55,615 bases of DNA from a bacterium (GTDB taxonomy: Bacteria > Bacteroidota > Bacteroidia > Bacteroidales > P3). The stretch is taken from assembly GCA_014802725.1 (NCBI GenBank), contig JAAVBS010000005.1:1-55615 (forward strand). Direction: 5' to 3'. A program made the translations under genes and the position numbers. The notes beneath the pieces were generated by a model. It saw nothing but the letters and a program-made list of their open reading frames with translations, was not told where the DNA came from and made no database searches. Shown here piece by piece: positions 45,639-55,534 of the stretch. The first letter of the stretch is position 1. Each line of letters begins with the position of its first letter.

Positions 45639-48104
45639 ATGAACCTTATGCGAAAGACATGGAAGAACGGCCTCGGGGCCGCACTCGCCGGCGTTTTTTT
45701 TCTGGCGGGCTTCTTTAAAGGGGTATCACAAACGACGGATATGACGGTATCAGCGATTTTTCACGACCCGGCCTATACGGTCCGTACGCCGGCCGGCCTG
45801 CAATACCGGTTGCAGGGAGACAGTTACGATGTATGGGAGGAGGTCGGCCTCGTGCGCGTCCGTCAGGACGGCAATAAACAGGAGGTGGGGCGCGACACGC
45901 TCGTGCGTTGGGCGGACGTGGCCGCGGCCTTGTCGCTGCCGGCCGGAAACCCGGTATTCGACTTTATCTGGAACCCGCAACGCGACGCCGTGTTGCTTTT
46001 GGCCGATCGGGAGGCCATCTACCGTTGGTCTTACCGTTGTTCGGCCTACCTGTTGACATGGGCCACGGCCGACGACGCGGCCACGGGGCAGGGGATGCGC
46101 GTGCTGCCGCTCAAGGGCGCGGTACAGGAACCCGCGTTTTCGCCAAACGGCCAACGGCTGTCGTATATCCGCGACAACAACCTCTACGTGTTCGACTTCA
46201 AGGAAAAGCCGGTCGAATGGGCCTTGACCGAGGACGGTGCGTTCAACCGTATCCTCAACGGCCATACCGACTGGGTGTATGAGGAGGAGTTCGGTTTTAC
46301 GAAAGCCTATGCCTGGAGCCCCGACAGCCGTTATATCGCTTACCTGCGGTCGGACGAGAGCCGCGTGCCGGAATTCGGTTTCACGCAGTGGGGCGCGCTC
46401 TACCCGCGGCCTTACGTCTATAAATATCCGAAGGCCGGCGAAGACAACTCCACGGTGCAGCTCATCGTCTATGACCTGTTGCTCAACCGAACGCAACCGC
46501 TCTGCCGGACGGAGGCCCACAGCACGGGCGGCGCGAGCGATGCGGTGGCCTATATCCCGCGTCTGTGTTGGACGCCCAAATCCAATACGCTGCTGTTCTA
46601 TACGCTGAACCGGCATCAGAACCATCTGCGTATCTGGCGGTGGCAGGCCGGGAGCGACGGGGCGCAGGCCGCCTTCATCAAAACGTCGGTAGCCAAAAAG
46701 GTGACGGCGGAACCGGTGGCGACGGCTTGGGTCAGCCCGTTGGCCAAACCGCTCTATGAGGAACGCAACGACTGCTATATCGAGATTACGGATGATATAT
46801 ATTGCTTCTCGGACGAGAGCCGTTGGCTCATCGCCTCCGAACGCGACGGTTACCGTCATCTCTATCTCTATGATTTCGACGGAAATCTGTTGCGTCAGTT
46901 GACGCAGGGCGACTATGAGGTAAACCGGCTCTACGGTGTGGACGAGCGGCACGGCCGTGTCTATTTTTCGGCCAACTACAGTGCGCCTTACAATATCGAG
47001 GTGATGTCGGCGGGCTTGGATGGCCGCGGTTTGCGCCGTCTGGCCTATGAACTGCAAGCCAAGGGCGGCGTTTGCCGCGCGTTGTTCTCCGATGACTACC
47101 GGCGCGTGATTCTCATACATTCGGCCGCCGGCACGGCGCCGCGCTACTGCGAATACGCGCTGGACGGCGAGAGCGAACAGCTGTTGTCGGTCATAGAGGG
47201 CAACGAGGATATGCAGACGCGATTACAGGCCGACTTTCAGCCGCAACGCCGTTTCGGCAAGATGGCCGTAGGACGTTACCGCACGCCCTTTCCCGACACG
47301 ATTCAGCCCGCCGGCGACGGCACGGCCGAGACGCGGGCCCTGTTGGACCGCTTGGCCGAACGGGCCGCGGGCTTCGATACGTTATACTATTGGGTCATGC
47401 AACCGGCCAAGATGGAGGCCGGCCGCCGCTATCCGGTGTTGATGTTCCTTTACGGCGGCCCCGGTTCGCAGCAGGTGTTGAACCAATACGGCGGCATGGA
47501 TTACTGGTGGTACAGTTACCTCGTGTCGCAGGGCTATGTCGTGCTTTGCGTCGATAACCGCGGTACCGGCGGGCGGGGCGAGGCCTTCAAGAAATGCACC
47601 TATCTGCAATTGGGACGCTATGAAACGCAGGATCAAATGGCCGTTGTGCGCCATATCGCGGCCGAATGGGATTTCGTCGATCCGGCGCGCGTGGCGATTT
47701 GGGGCTGGAGTTACGGCGGCTTCATGTCGTCGTCCTGCCTGTTCCGTGGCGACGGGCTTTGGAAGGCGGCGATGGCCGTCGCGCCCGTAACCTCGTGGCG
47801 CTATTACGATAATGTATATACGGAACGTTTCATGCGCACGCCGGCCGAGAACCCCGGTGGCTACGACGCCAATTCGCCGATTTATTGGGCCGACAAGCCG
47901 CAGGGCGCTTATTTGCTGGCGCACGGTACGGGCGACGACAACGTGCATTTCCAAAACAGCATGATGCTCGTGGACGCGTTGCAGGCGCACCTCAAACCGT
48001 TTTCGTTCCAGGCTTATCCGAACCGTAACCACAGCCTGACCGGCGGGTCGGCGCGCGAGCATCTGTACGAAACGATGACGCGGTTTTTGAAAGAGAATCT
48101 GTAA
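45639..48104 (+). CDS. S9 family peptidase, dipeptidyl peptidase IV-like
   Basis: Signal peptide; 'GHTDWVYEEEFGFTKAYAWSPDSRYIAYLRSDE'; 'VAIWGWSYGGFMSSSCLF'; 'LAHGTGDDNVHFQNS'. Confidence 0.93.
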   Translation: MNLMRKTWKNGLGAALAGVFFLAGFFKGVSQTTDMTVSAIFHDPAYTVRTPAGLQYRLQGDSYDVWEEVGLVRVRQDGNKQEVGRDTLVRWADVAAALSLPAGNPVFDFIWNPQRDAVLLLADREAIYRWSYRCSAYLLTWATADDAATGQGMRVLPLKGAVQEPAFSPNGQRLSYIRDNNLYVFDFKEKPVEWALTEDGAFNRILNGHTDWVYEEEFGFTKAYAWSPDSRYIAYLRSDESRVPEFGFTQWGALYPRPYVYKYPKAGEDNSTVQLIVYDLLLNRTQPLCRTEAHSTGGASDAVAYIPRLCWTPKSNTLLFYTLNRHQNHLRIWRWQAGSDGAQAAFIKTSVAKKVTAEPVATAWVSPLAKPLYEERNDCYIEITDDIYCFSDESRWLIASERDGYRHLYLYDFDGNLLRQLTQGDYEVNRLYGVDERHGRVYFSANYSAPYNIEVMSAGLDGRGLRRLAYELQAKGGVCRALFSDDYRRVILIHSAAGTAPRYCEYALDGESEQLLSVIEGNEDMQTRLQADFQPQRRFGKMAVGRYRTPFPDTIQPAGDGTAETRALLDRLAERAAGFDTLYYWVMQPAKMEAGRRYPVLMFLYGGPGSQQVLNQYGGMDYWWYSYLVSQGYVVLCVDNRGTGGRGEAFKKCTYLQLGRYETQDQMAVVRHIAAEWDFVDPARVAIWGWSYGGFMSSSCLFRGDGLWKAAMAVAPVTSWRYYDNVYTERFMRTPAENPGGYDANSPIYWADKPQGAYLLAHGTGDDNVHFQNSMMLVDALQAHLKPFSFQAYPNRNHSLTGGSAREHLYETMTRFLKENL

Positions 48105-48108
48105 GCCG

Positions 48109-49749
48109 ATGCGCGGACGCGGAAGGATAGAACGGACGCGGGCTTGGGCTTGGCGGTTGGGACTGGCCGGCTGGCTGTGTATGGTCGGCGCGGGGGCCGC
48201 TTGGGCCGGGTCGGGCGACGCATGGCCGCCCTTGACGCTGCCGGACGTATCGGGGGCGGCGTCGGCGGAGGATGACAGCCTGCGTCGGCATCCCGACCGG
48301 GTGGCGCAGCGCGTCCGCATAGAGGGCGTGGCGCCGGGGGCGGCGGGGCGCACGGTGCGCTGGCGGGTCGATGCCGACCCGTTGAGCGGCTTGGACTGGG
48401 AGATCGACGCCGCCCGCATCGCCGCCGACGGCACGTTCAGCCTGAGGGGGATGTTCCGCGAGACGATGCCGACGACCCTGGCCATCGACTACTACGAAGG
48501 CACGCTGTTCGTGAGCTCCGGCACGGACTACCGCCTGCGTTTCGACACGTTCGACTACGGGTTGGCCGACCGGCTCAACGTTTGGTTTCCGGGCGCGCCC
48601 GTGCCGCCGCTGACGTTCGACATCACCCGGCCGGCGGCCGAGCGGCTGAACCATGCGGTTTGGGACTTTCTGACACTGTACGGGGAAGAAATCGATGCGG
48701 AAGCCTATGAAGCCATCGCCGTCTATGGTCAGCCGCAAGCCGTGTTACGGCTTCGGGCGCGCGTGGATAGCCTGGCGGCGGATACGGCCTTTGCCGAAGC
48801 CTTCGCATCGGCCTATGTCCGCTATCGGATGGCGGGCTTGGAGGAGTTTGCGCGGCTGAAGAACGGCAAGGCCTTGTTCCGTCAGTATTTGAAGGACCAG
48901 CCGTTGCTGTACCGCAATCCCGCGCAGATGCAGTTCGTGCGCTCTTATTTCGGCCATTATTTCGATACGCGGTGCCCGATTCCCGAAAAACGGCTCAAAC
49001 AGCTGTTGGCGGGGGCGGACGTGCAGACCGTGCTCGACACCTTGGGTGTGGATTCGCTGCTCGTGAACCGGCAGTGGCGGGAATGGGTATATATACAGGC
49101 CGTTTCGGAGGCGCTGGGCCGACCCGACTATCCGGCGGAGGCCTTGTTGCGTCAGTTGGCGCAGCTCTCCGAACGGACGGCCTATCCGATGCACCGGCAG
49201 ACCATCGCGGGCCTGCTCGAACAATGGCGTCGCCGGCACGAAGGCATCCGGTTGGCGCCTTACGTATGGACGGACATGCAGGGGCGGGCGGTGGCGGCCG
49301 ATACGCTGTTGGGCGCGGCCGGAACTTGGACCTATGTGTGTATCGTCAAGTCCGACCCGGCGCTCTCGCCGGAGGGCTCGTCCCAGATTTACGCGCTGCA
49401 ACAGGCGCTTTGGCAGACCGATGACCTGCCCGGCCGCGGCCTCGTGCTGGTTTGCGACGATGATTCGGCCGCCGCGCGCACTTACGCGCGCGCCTTGCAA
49501 GCGAGCTTGCAACCGCCCGCCGCCTTGGAAAATCCGGCGGCCGACCGGCGGCTGTCGTTTTATCATTTCAACCGGGAAATCGGGAATTTGAAGGATTGGG
49601 AAGTCTATACGTTTCCGGCCTTCGTCGTCATTTCGCCCGAAGGACGGATCTATCCGCGTTTCGCCGCGCCCGTCCCCGACGGCTTGGCGGCCTGGCGCGC
49701 GTTGATGAAGCCTAACGGCCGAAGCGACAGTGGCTCAGATAGGCGATAG
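48109..49749 (+). CDS. Secreted protein with thioredoxin-like fold lacking a CxxC motif (tentative)
   Basis: N-terminal signal; C-term 'GTWTYVCIVKSDPALSPEGSSQIYALQQAL...LVLVCDDDSAAARTYARAL...FPAFVVISPEGRIYPRFA'. Confidence 0.55.
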   Translation: MRGRGRIERTRAWAWRLGLAGWLCMVGAGAAWAGSGDAWPPLTLPDVSGAASAEDDSLRRHPDRVAQRVRIEGVAPGAAGRTVRWRVDADPLSGLDWEIDAARIAADGTFSLRGMFRETMPTTLAIDYYEGTLFVSSGTDYRLRFDTFDYGLADRLNVWFPGAPVPPLTFDITRPAAERLNHAVWDFLTLYGEEIDAEAYEAIAVYGQPQAVLRLRARVDSLAADTAFAEAFASAYVRYRMAGLEEFARLKNGKALFRQYLKDQPLLYRNPAQMQFVRSYFGHYFDTRCPIPEKRLKQLLAGADVQTVLDTLGVDSLLVNRQWREWVYIQAVSEALGRPDYPAEALLRQLAQLSERTAYPMHRQTIAGLLEQWRRRHEGIRLAPYVWTDMQGRAVAADTLLGAAGTWTYVCIVKSDPALSPEGSSQIYALQQALWQTDDLPGRGLVLVCDDDSAAARTYARALQASLQPPAALENPAADRRLSFYHFNREIGNLKDWEVYTFPAFVVISPEGRIYPRFAAPVPDGLAAWRALMKPNGRSDSGSDRR

Positions 49750-50374
49750 ACGGATACATGAGCGGGCAGCGCGCCAAAACTTCCGCTTCGGTCAGCCAAA
49801 CGGCTTCCATAATGTCTTCTTCGGTCTGCGGTTTGAGCGCGGGCGGTTCCGTGCCGGTGGCCGTGTCCGCCGCCGTTTCGGGCGTCTCCATCGCATACCA
49901 TACGCATTCTTTGAGCGCGATATCGTGTTTGCGGCGAATCAGATGATAGGTCGTCGGCAGGTCTTCGCGCAGGACGAGCGGCGTCAGGCCGGTTTCTTCG
50001 GCCACCTCGCGCAAGGCCGTGTCGCGTATGGCTTCGCCCTTTTCCTGTTTGCCTTTGGGTAAGTCCCAAAAGCCGCGCCGATAGATATAAAGGTAGCGGT
50101 CGCCATGCCGCACGAGGCCACCGCCCGCGCGGATAACGTCAAAGCGCCGTTTGAAGGCCGCGAAAGCCGCGGCGGCATCGCACCGCACGAGGATGTTGTC
50201 GGTTTCTTCCACGGCCAACAGCTGGTCAAAAAAGGTATCGTCCGTTCCCAAGGTCGTGATTTTGAGTTGTTCATCCGACAACTCCGTCCATAAGGCGGCC
50301 TTTTCGCGGGCGGAAGCCAACTCGGCTTCCGCCGCGAAAACGATGGCGCGCCGTTCGGTAAAAACCGTGTGCAT
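49712..50374 (-). CDS. NUDIX hydrolase domain protein
   Basis: 'GFWDLPKGKQEKGEAIRDTALREVAEETGLTPL' Nudix box. Confidence 0.93.
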   Translation of the reverse strand: MHTVFTERRAIVFAAEAELASAREKAALWTELSDEQLKITTLGTDDTFFDQLLAVEETDNILVRCDAAAAFAAFKRRFDVIRAGGGLVRHGDRYLYIYRRGFWDLPKGKQEKGEAIRDTALREVAEETGLTPLVLREDLPTTYHLIRRKHDIALKECVWYAMETPETAADTATGTEPPALKPQTEEDIMEAVWLTEAEVLARCPLMYPSIAYLSHCRFGR

Positions 50375-50383
50375 AGCGGGTGT

Positions 50384-51856
50384 TTATTTAACGGGAATGC
50401 GTTTCAGGATTTCGACGGTCAACCGCCAGCAGCGTTCCACGGTGTCGATTTGCAGGCGTTCGTCGGGCGAGTGTACGCCGCGCATCGTCGGCCCGTACGA
50501 CACCATGTCCATGCCCGGGTATTTGGTCGCGAAAAGGCCGCATTCCAAGCCAGCGTGGATGGCCAAGGCCAAGGGCTCTTCGTGGAACAGCTCGCGGAAC
50601 GTGTCGGTGCAGATTTTCAGAATCGGCGAGGCGGGGTCGGGCGTCCAGCCGGGATAGCCGTCGCTGTGGCTGATGCGGACGTCCGTTCCGATGAGGCGGA
50701 AGCAGGCCGCGATGCGCTCGGCGGCCGCCACCTTGGCCGACTCTACCGACGAGCGTTGGCTCGTGCTGAGCCGGATCAGGCCGTTTTCGGGTTCGTAATG
50801 CATGGAGGCTAAGTTGGTGGAAGTCTCCACGAAGTTGGGAATGTCGGAACTCATGCGCAACACGCCGTGCGGACAGGCGAACATCGCGTCGCAAAAGCGC
50901 GTCTGCCGGTCGATCGCCCATACCTTTTCGGGCAACGCGGCCGCCACGGCCTGGATGCGCAGGTTGGGTTCGGTCTTGAACTCCCGTTTCAAAACGGCTT
51001 CGTAATGCGCCACGGTTTCCAACAGCGTCTGTACGCGGTCTTCGGGCAGGACGACGGTGGCTGATGCTTCGCGTGCGATGGCGTTGCGCAGATTGCCGCC
51101 GTGCAGGTCGCTTACGCGCAAGGACAGCGGCGCGGTTTGGGCGCAAAGGAAGCGCACGAGGAATTTATTGGCGTTGCCGAGCCCCTTGTTGATGTCGTCG
51201 CCGGAGTGGCCGCCCTTGAGGCCGCTGACTTGTAACGTATAGGCACGCGTGTGCGACTGCGGCCGCGCTTCGGTTTGAACCGGCACTTCGGCCAGCGTGT
51301 CGATGCCGCCCGCACAGCCGATAAAGAATTGGCCGTCGTCCTCCGAATCGAGGTTGAGTAGGATTTTGCCTTGCAGAAAGCCGGGTTTAAGCCCGAAAGC
51401 GCCCGTCAGCCCCGTTTCCTCATCTACCGTAAACAGGCATTCCAGCGGGCCGTGCTCGAGGCTGTCGTCCGCCAGGACGGCCAGTCCGAACGCACAGCCG
51501 ATGCCGTTGTCCGCACCCAGCGTCGTGTCTTTGGCTTTGAGCCAACCGTCTTCGATGTGCACCTCGATCGGGTCGGTGTCGAAATTGTGTTTGGAGTCGG
51601 CGTTCTTTTCGCACACCATGTCCATATGGGCTTGCAGGATGACGCCCTGACGGTTTTCCATGCCCGGCGTGGCCGGCTTGCGGATCAGGACGTTGCCGGT
51701 TTCGTCCGCGATGGTTTCCAAACGGTGCTCCCGTCCGAACGCAAGCAGGTATTCCCGTATCTTTTCCTCTTTCTTGGACGGACGCGGAATGCGCAGGATT
51801 TCACCGAAATAGTGCCATACGCCTTCCGGTTTCAGTTGGTTCAGGATTTCGTTCAT
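50384..51856 (-). CDS. pepD: Aminoacyl-histidine dipeptidase (peptidase M20)
   Basis: 'VILQAHMDMVCEKNADSKHNFDTDPIEVHIEDGWLKAKDTTLGADNGIGCAFGLAVL', 'ECLFTVDEETGLTGAFGL'. Confidence 0.95.
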   Translation of the reverse strand: MNEILNQLKPEGVWHYFGEILRIPRPSKKEEKIREYLLAFGREHRLETIADETGNVLIRKPATPGMENRQGVILQAHMDMVCEKNADSKHNFDTDPIEVHIEDGWLKAKDTTLGADNGIGCAFGLAVLADDSLEHGPLECLFTVDEETGLTGAFGLKPGFLQGKILLNLDSEDDGQFFIGCAGGIDTLAEVPVQTEARPQSHTRAYTLQVSGLKGGHSGDDINKGLGNANKFLVRFLCAQTAPLSLRVSDLHGGNLRNAIAREASATVVLPEDRVQTLLETVAHYEAVLKREFKTEPNLRIQAVAAALPEKVWAIDRQTRFCDAMFACPHGVLRMSSDIPNFVETSTNLASMHYEPENGLIRLSTSQRSSVESAKVAAAERIAACFRLIGTDVRISHSDGYPGWTPDPASPILKICTDTFRELFHEEPLALAIHAGLECGLFATKYPGMDMVSYGPTMRGVHSPDERLQIDTVERCWRLTVEILKRIPVK

Positions 51857-51889
51857 ATCGTCAGGTATTTAAAGTTTTAGGATCAGGGG

Positions 51890-52963
51890 TTAGAACAGCC
51901 GCCGGAATGGGGTGATAAGCCATTCCGCAAAGCGGTACAGCCACGGCACGTTCTTCCATTTCTCGTAGTCGAGGTCGCGGCACTGCCGGTCGGTCTCCGC
52001 GATGTGCGTCTGCAGCAGCCGCACGGTTTCGGCGTGTTCGCCGTAGAGCATGATTTCGTATTGGTAGCGGAAGCTGCGGTAGTCCAGGTTGGCCGACCCC
52101 ATGAAGAACCGCTTGCCGTCGATGAGCATACATTTGGCGTGCAGGTTGTCCGGCTTGAACAGCCGCCACTGTACGCCCTGTTTGTAGAGCGGACCCAAAT
52201 ATTTGTTGCGTAGCAGGTCGATGAGCGGCACGTCGGAATGCAGCGGCAGATAGACCTTGACCGAGACGCCGTGCGCGACCGCTTCCGTCAGGGCCTTGCG
52301 CAATTTATGGCCGGGCAGGAAATAGGGGGTCTCTATCAGGATTTCCCGCCGGGCGTTCTGAATGAGGTTGAGCGTATAGTCGCGTATAATCTGATAGTAG
52401 GTCGATGGCGTGTCCTGTATGATGTTGTAGCCGTGGTAGGAGATGATTTTCTTTTTCTCGAACGGCACGAGTTCGTAGAACTTGTATTGCTCGTAGTTCT
52501 TGAAGAACACGCCGCGGAACTTATGCGTGATCGGGCTTTGGATCCGCAGGTTAAGGTCGCGCCAGCTGATGGAATAGGACGTGAGGTTGGACGACCCGAT
52601 ATACGTAATTTTGTCGTCTATGAGCAACAGTTTGCGGTGGCTGCGCGTGTGGTTGCGTGCAAACGTATTGGAAAAGAAGAACTTGATTTTTTTGAAGTAG
52701 CGCAACTTGACGCCGGCGGCCAACAGGTCGGCGAAAAAGAGTTCGCTGGCTTGCGTGCCGTAGGCATCCACGAGCAGGCGGATGTCCAGGCCTTCCCGCG
52801 CTTTTTGTAACAAGGCCTCCCGGAAACGCTTGCCGATGGCATCCTCCCCGAACCGATAGGTCTCTAAATAAATATATTTCTCAGCCGCGAGGATATCGTC
52901 TATCATCGCGCTGAACAAACGCAAGTTATCGTCGAACAGTTGTGTGTTGTAGTCCTCCGGCAT
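51890..52963 (-). CDS. Phospholipase D-like / cardiolipin synthase family protein
   Basis: Two HKD motifs: 'HRKLLLIDDKITYIGSSNLTSYS' and 'HAKCMLIDGKRFFMGSANLDYRSF'. Confidence 0.9.
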   Translation of the reverse strand: MPEDYNTQLFDDNLRLFSAMIDDILAAEKYIYLETYRFGEDAIGKRFREALLQKAREGLDIRLLVDAYGTQASELFFADLLAAGVKLRYFKKIKFFFSNTFARNHTRSHRKLLLIDDKITYIGSSNLTSYSISWRDLNLRIQSPITHKFRGVFFKNYEQYKFYELVPFEKKKIISYHGYNIIQDTPSTYYQIIRDYTLNLIQNARREILIETPYFLPGHKLRKALTEAVAHGVSVKVYLPLHSDVPLIDLLRNKYLGPLYKQGVQWRLFKPDNLHAKCMLIDGKRFFMGSANLDYRSFRYQYEIMLYGEHAETVRLLQTHIAETDRQCRDLDYEKWKNVPWLYRFAEWLITPFRRLF

Positions 52964-52971
52964 AACAATTA

Positions 52972-53003
52972 CAAACTTACCAAACTTGCGCCTTATTTCC
53001 AAA
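52972..53003 (-). promoter_or_regulatory. TTTG-N20-TAAGTTTG promoter for the PLD/cls-like gene
   Basis: Plus strand CAAACTTA 52972-52979 and CAAA 53000-53003. Confidence 0.75.
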
Positions 53004-53016
53004 ACCTGGGTCAAAG

Positions 53017-53048
53017 TTTGCGAATTCGTATGTTTCGAAGTAAATTTG
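53017..53048 (+). promoter_or_regulatory. TTTG-N20-TAAATTTG promoter for yicC
   Basis: TTTG 53017-53020; TAAATTTG 53041-53048. Confidence 0.82.
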
Positions 53049-53110
53049 TAGGACGGTTGCCCCCGAAGGCGCGGGGCGGCCAAGGGATTGACGTTAAAAT
53101 ATTGAGAGTT

Positions 53111-54025
53111 ATGATTAAATCGATGACCGGCTACGGCAAAGGCATCCGTATTTGGCAGGGTAAAAAGATGACGGTGGAAATCAAGAGCGTCAATTCTAAG
53201 GTTTTGGATATGAATTGGCGTTGGAGCGGCCCTTATAAGGAGTTGGAAAACGACCTGCGTACGCTCGTGGCCGACCGTGTGCAGCGCGGCAAGGTGGATA
53301 TCTGCGTGACGGTACGGGATGAGGCCGGTGAAGCGGGGCGCTTGCCCGAATTGCGGACGGAGTTTTTGGACAAGGCCTACCGGCAGTTTTCGCAGTGGAG
53401 CGCGTCTCAATCCGAACCGATGCCTGGTTGGTGGCCGGCCGCATTGGGGCAGGCCTTGGTTATGCAGCCCGATGCGTGGCGGCGGCCCGAAGAGGTGGAA
53501 TGCACGCCGGAGGAATTGGCCGCGGTCGGCGCACAGTTGCGGGCGTTGGCCGACGAAGTGCTTTCGGCCGTGGATCGTTTCCGCACGCAGGAGGCCGAAG
53601 GCTTGAAAAAAGACCTGCTGTTGCGGGTGTCGCTCATCGAGGAGAAACTAACGGCCGTGGAGCCGTTCGAGAAAGGCCGTCTGGCCCGTATCAAGGAGAA
53701 GTTGACGAAGGCTTTGCAGGAGTGGAACGCGCAGTGGGAAAGCCAGCCGGACACCCGGAACCGTTTTGAGGAAAGTCTGATTTATTACCTCGAGAAATGG
53801 GACGTGACCGAGGAAAAGGTCCGTCTTGCCAAGCATTGCCGTTATTTCCGCGAGAGCATCGACGAAGACGGCGCGGGCAAGAAGCTCGGCTTTATCGCGC
53901 AGGAGATGGGGCGTGAAATCAACACGCTCGGTTCCAAATCGAACGAGGTGGAGATGCAGCGTTTGGTCGTTGAGATGAAAGACGAATTGGAAAAGATTAA
54001 AGAACAACTGTTTAATATATTGTAA
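53111..54025 (+). CDS. yicC: YicC/YloC family endoribonuclease
   Basis: 'MIKSMTGYGKGIRIWQGKKMTVEIKSVNSKVLDMNWRW'; 'GKKLGFIAQEMGREINTLGSKSNEVEMQRLVVEMKDELEKIKEQLFNIL'. Confidence 0.95.
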   Translation: MIKSMTGYGKGIRIWQGKKMTVEIKSVNSKVLDMNWRWSGPYKELENDLRTLVADRVQRGKVDICVTVRDEAGEAGRLPELRTEFLDKAYRQFSQWSASQSEPMPGWWPAALGQALVMQPDAWRRPEEVECTPEELAAVGAQLRALADEVLSAVDRFRTQEAEGLKKDLLLRVSLIEEKLTAVEPFEKGRLARIKEKLTKALQEWNAQWESQPDTRNRFEESLIYYLEKWDVTEEKVRLAKHCRYFRESIDEDGAGKKLGFIAQEMGREINTLGSKSNEVEMQRLVVEMKDELEKIKEQLFNIL

Positions 54026-54027
54026 CC

Positions 54028-55446
54028 ATGGATATGACCTTGTCGAAAGGCGCGATCGATTTTATAGATGACGCTTATATCTTTCGGCTGTTGGAACAGA
54101 AGGAAGATGCGGGAAAGGTACGTGAAGTACTGGCTAAAAGTTTGGAAAAGAAGGCACTGAATCTTGAAGAGACGGCGGCTTTGCTGGCGGTCAAGAGCCC
54201 GGACTTGCTGGAGGAAATCTATCAGGCGGCCCGCAAGCTCAAACGCGAGGTGTACGGCAACCGCATCGTGTTGTTCGCGCCGCTTTACATCGGCAACCAT
54301 TGCGTGAACGACTGTCTCTACTGCGGTTTTAGACGCAGCCTGACCACAACGGTAAGACGGACGCTGAGCGATGAGGAATTGGTACGGGAAGTCAAGTCGT
54401 TGGAGGCGGAAGGTCACAAGCGGCTGATTCTCGTTTACGGGGAAACGCCGGCCTATTCGCCCGAATTCATCGCGCATACGGTGGAGGTCGTCTATGCCAC
54501 GAAGAACGGTCACGGCGAAATCCGCCGCGTCAACATCAATGCCGCCCCCCTCGACATCGAAGGCTTCAAGACCGTGAAGCAGGCCGGCATCGGCACGTAT
54601 CAGATTTTCCAAGAGACCTACCACAAGGAGACCTATGCCCAATATCATCCCGCCAATACGTTGAAAGGCAATTTTATGTGGCGGCTCGACGGCATGGACC
54701 GCGCGTTTCAGGCCGGCTGTGACGACATGGGCATCGGCGCGCTGTTCGGTCTGTACGACTGGCGCTTCGAGGTCATGGGGCTGGTGTCGCACGCGTTGCA
54801 CCTGCAAGGCCGCTACGGCGTAGGCCCGCACACCATCAGTTTTCCGCGTATCCAGCCGGCCAACGGCTTGGATTTGGCCTTGCCGTATCAGACCACCGAT
54901 GCGCAGTTCAAGCAGTTGGTGGCCGTCTTGCGCTTGGCCGTGCCCTATACGGGCTTGATTATGACGGCGCGCGAGTCGCCGGCCATCCGCGACGAGGTCA
55001 TGGAGTTCGGCGTTTCGCAAATCGATGCGGGCACACGGCTCGAAATAGGCGCTTACCATGAGAAGGAAAGCATCACGGATGCGCAGAAACTTGAAAAGGA
55101 GCAGTTTCAGATTGGCGACAACCGGACGTTGGACGAGGCCATCGGTTGGTTGCTTTCACGCGACTTCATCCCCTCGTTCTGCACCTCCTGCTATCGGGTG
55201 GGGCGCACGGGCGAGCATTTTATGGAGTACGCGATACCGGGCTTCATCGGCCGTTTCTGTACGCCCAACGCCATCATGACGTTGGCCGAATATCTGAAGG
55301 ACTATGCCGGCGAGCGGACGCGGAAAGAGGGCGAGGCCTTGATTGCGCGGGAATTGGCCAAGATGCCGGAAGACGAGATGAAACGCGGTTTGATGGAACG
55401 CTTGCGTAATCTGGCGGAGGAAGACAAACGCGACCAGTTGTTTTAA
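54028..55446 (+). CDS. hydG: [FeFe] hydrogenase H-cluster radical SAM maturase HydG
   Basis: CX3CX2C 'CVNDCLYC'; C-terminal CX2CX22C 'CTSCYRVGRTGEHFMEYAIPGFIGRFC'. Confidence 0.93.
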   Translation: MDMTLSKGAIDFIDDAYIFRLLEQKEDAGKVREVLAKSLEKKALNLEETAALLAVKSPDLLEEIYQAARKLKREVYGNRIVLFAPLYIGNHCVNDCLYCGFRRSLTTTVRRTLSDEELVREVKSLEAEGHKRLILVYGETPAYSPEFIAHTVEVVYATKNGHGEIRRVNINAAPLDIEGFKTVKQAGIGTYQIFQETYHKETYAQYHPANTLKGNFMWRLDGMDRAFQAGCDDMGIGALFGLYDWRFEVMGLVSHALHLQGRYGVGPHTISFPRIQPANGLDLALPYQTTDAQFKQLVAVLRLAVPYTGLIMTARESPAIRDEVMEFGVSQIDAGTRLEIGAYHEKESITDAQKLEKEQFQIGDNRTLDEAIGWLLSRDFIPSFCTSCYRVGRTGEHFMEYAIPGFIGRFCTPNAIMTLAEYLKDYAGERTRKEGEALIARELAKMPEDEMKRGLMERLRNLAEEDKRDQLF

Positions 55447-55480
55447 CGGTTGGCGGCGGGCGCGATGCGTCCGATGGACG

Positions 55481-55519
55481 ATAAAAAAAAGGAGAGGGTT
55501 GACCTCTCCTTTTTTTTAT
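55481..55519. terminator. Bidirectional rho-independent terminator
   Basis: ATAAAAAAAAGGAGAGG GTTGA CCTCTCCTTTTTTTTAT, perfect 17-bp stem. Confidence 0.92.
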
Positions 55520-55534
55520 GCCGAACGGGGCGTC

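Noticed and set aside
45750-47120. 456-aa minus-strand ORF antisense to the DPP-IV-like gene
   Set aside because: Shadow ORF of a clear peptidase gene; no start context or domain.
52964-53410. N-terminal extension of the PLD/cls-like ORF
   Set aside because: It would cross both divergent promoters and overlap yicC; the protein starts naturally at MPEDYNTQLFDDN, 8 nt after a -7 box.
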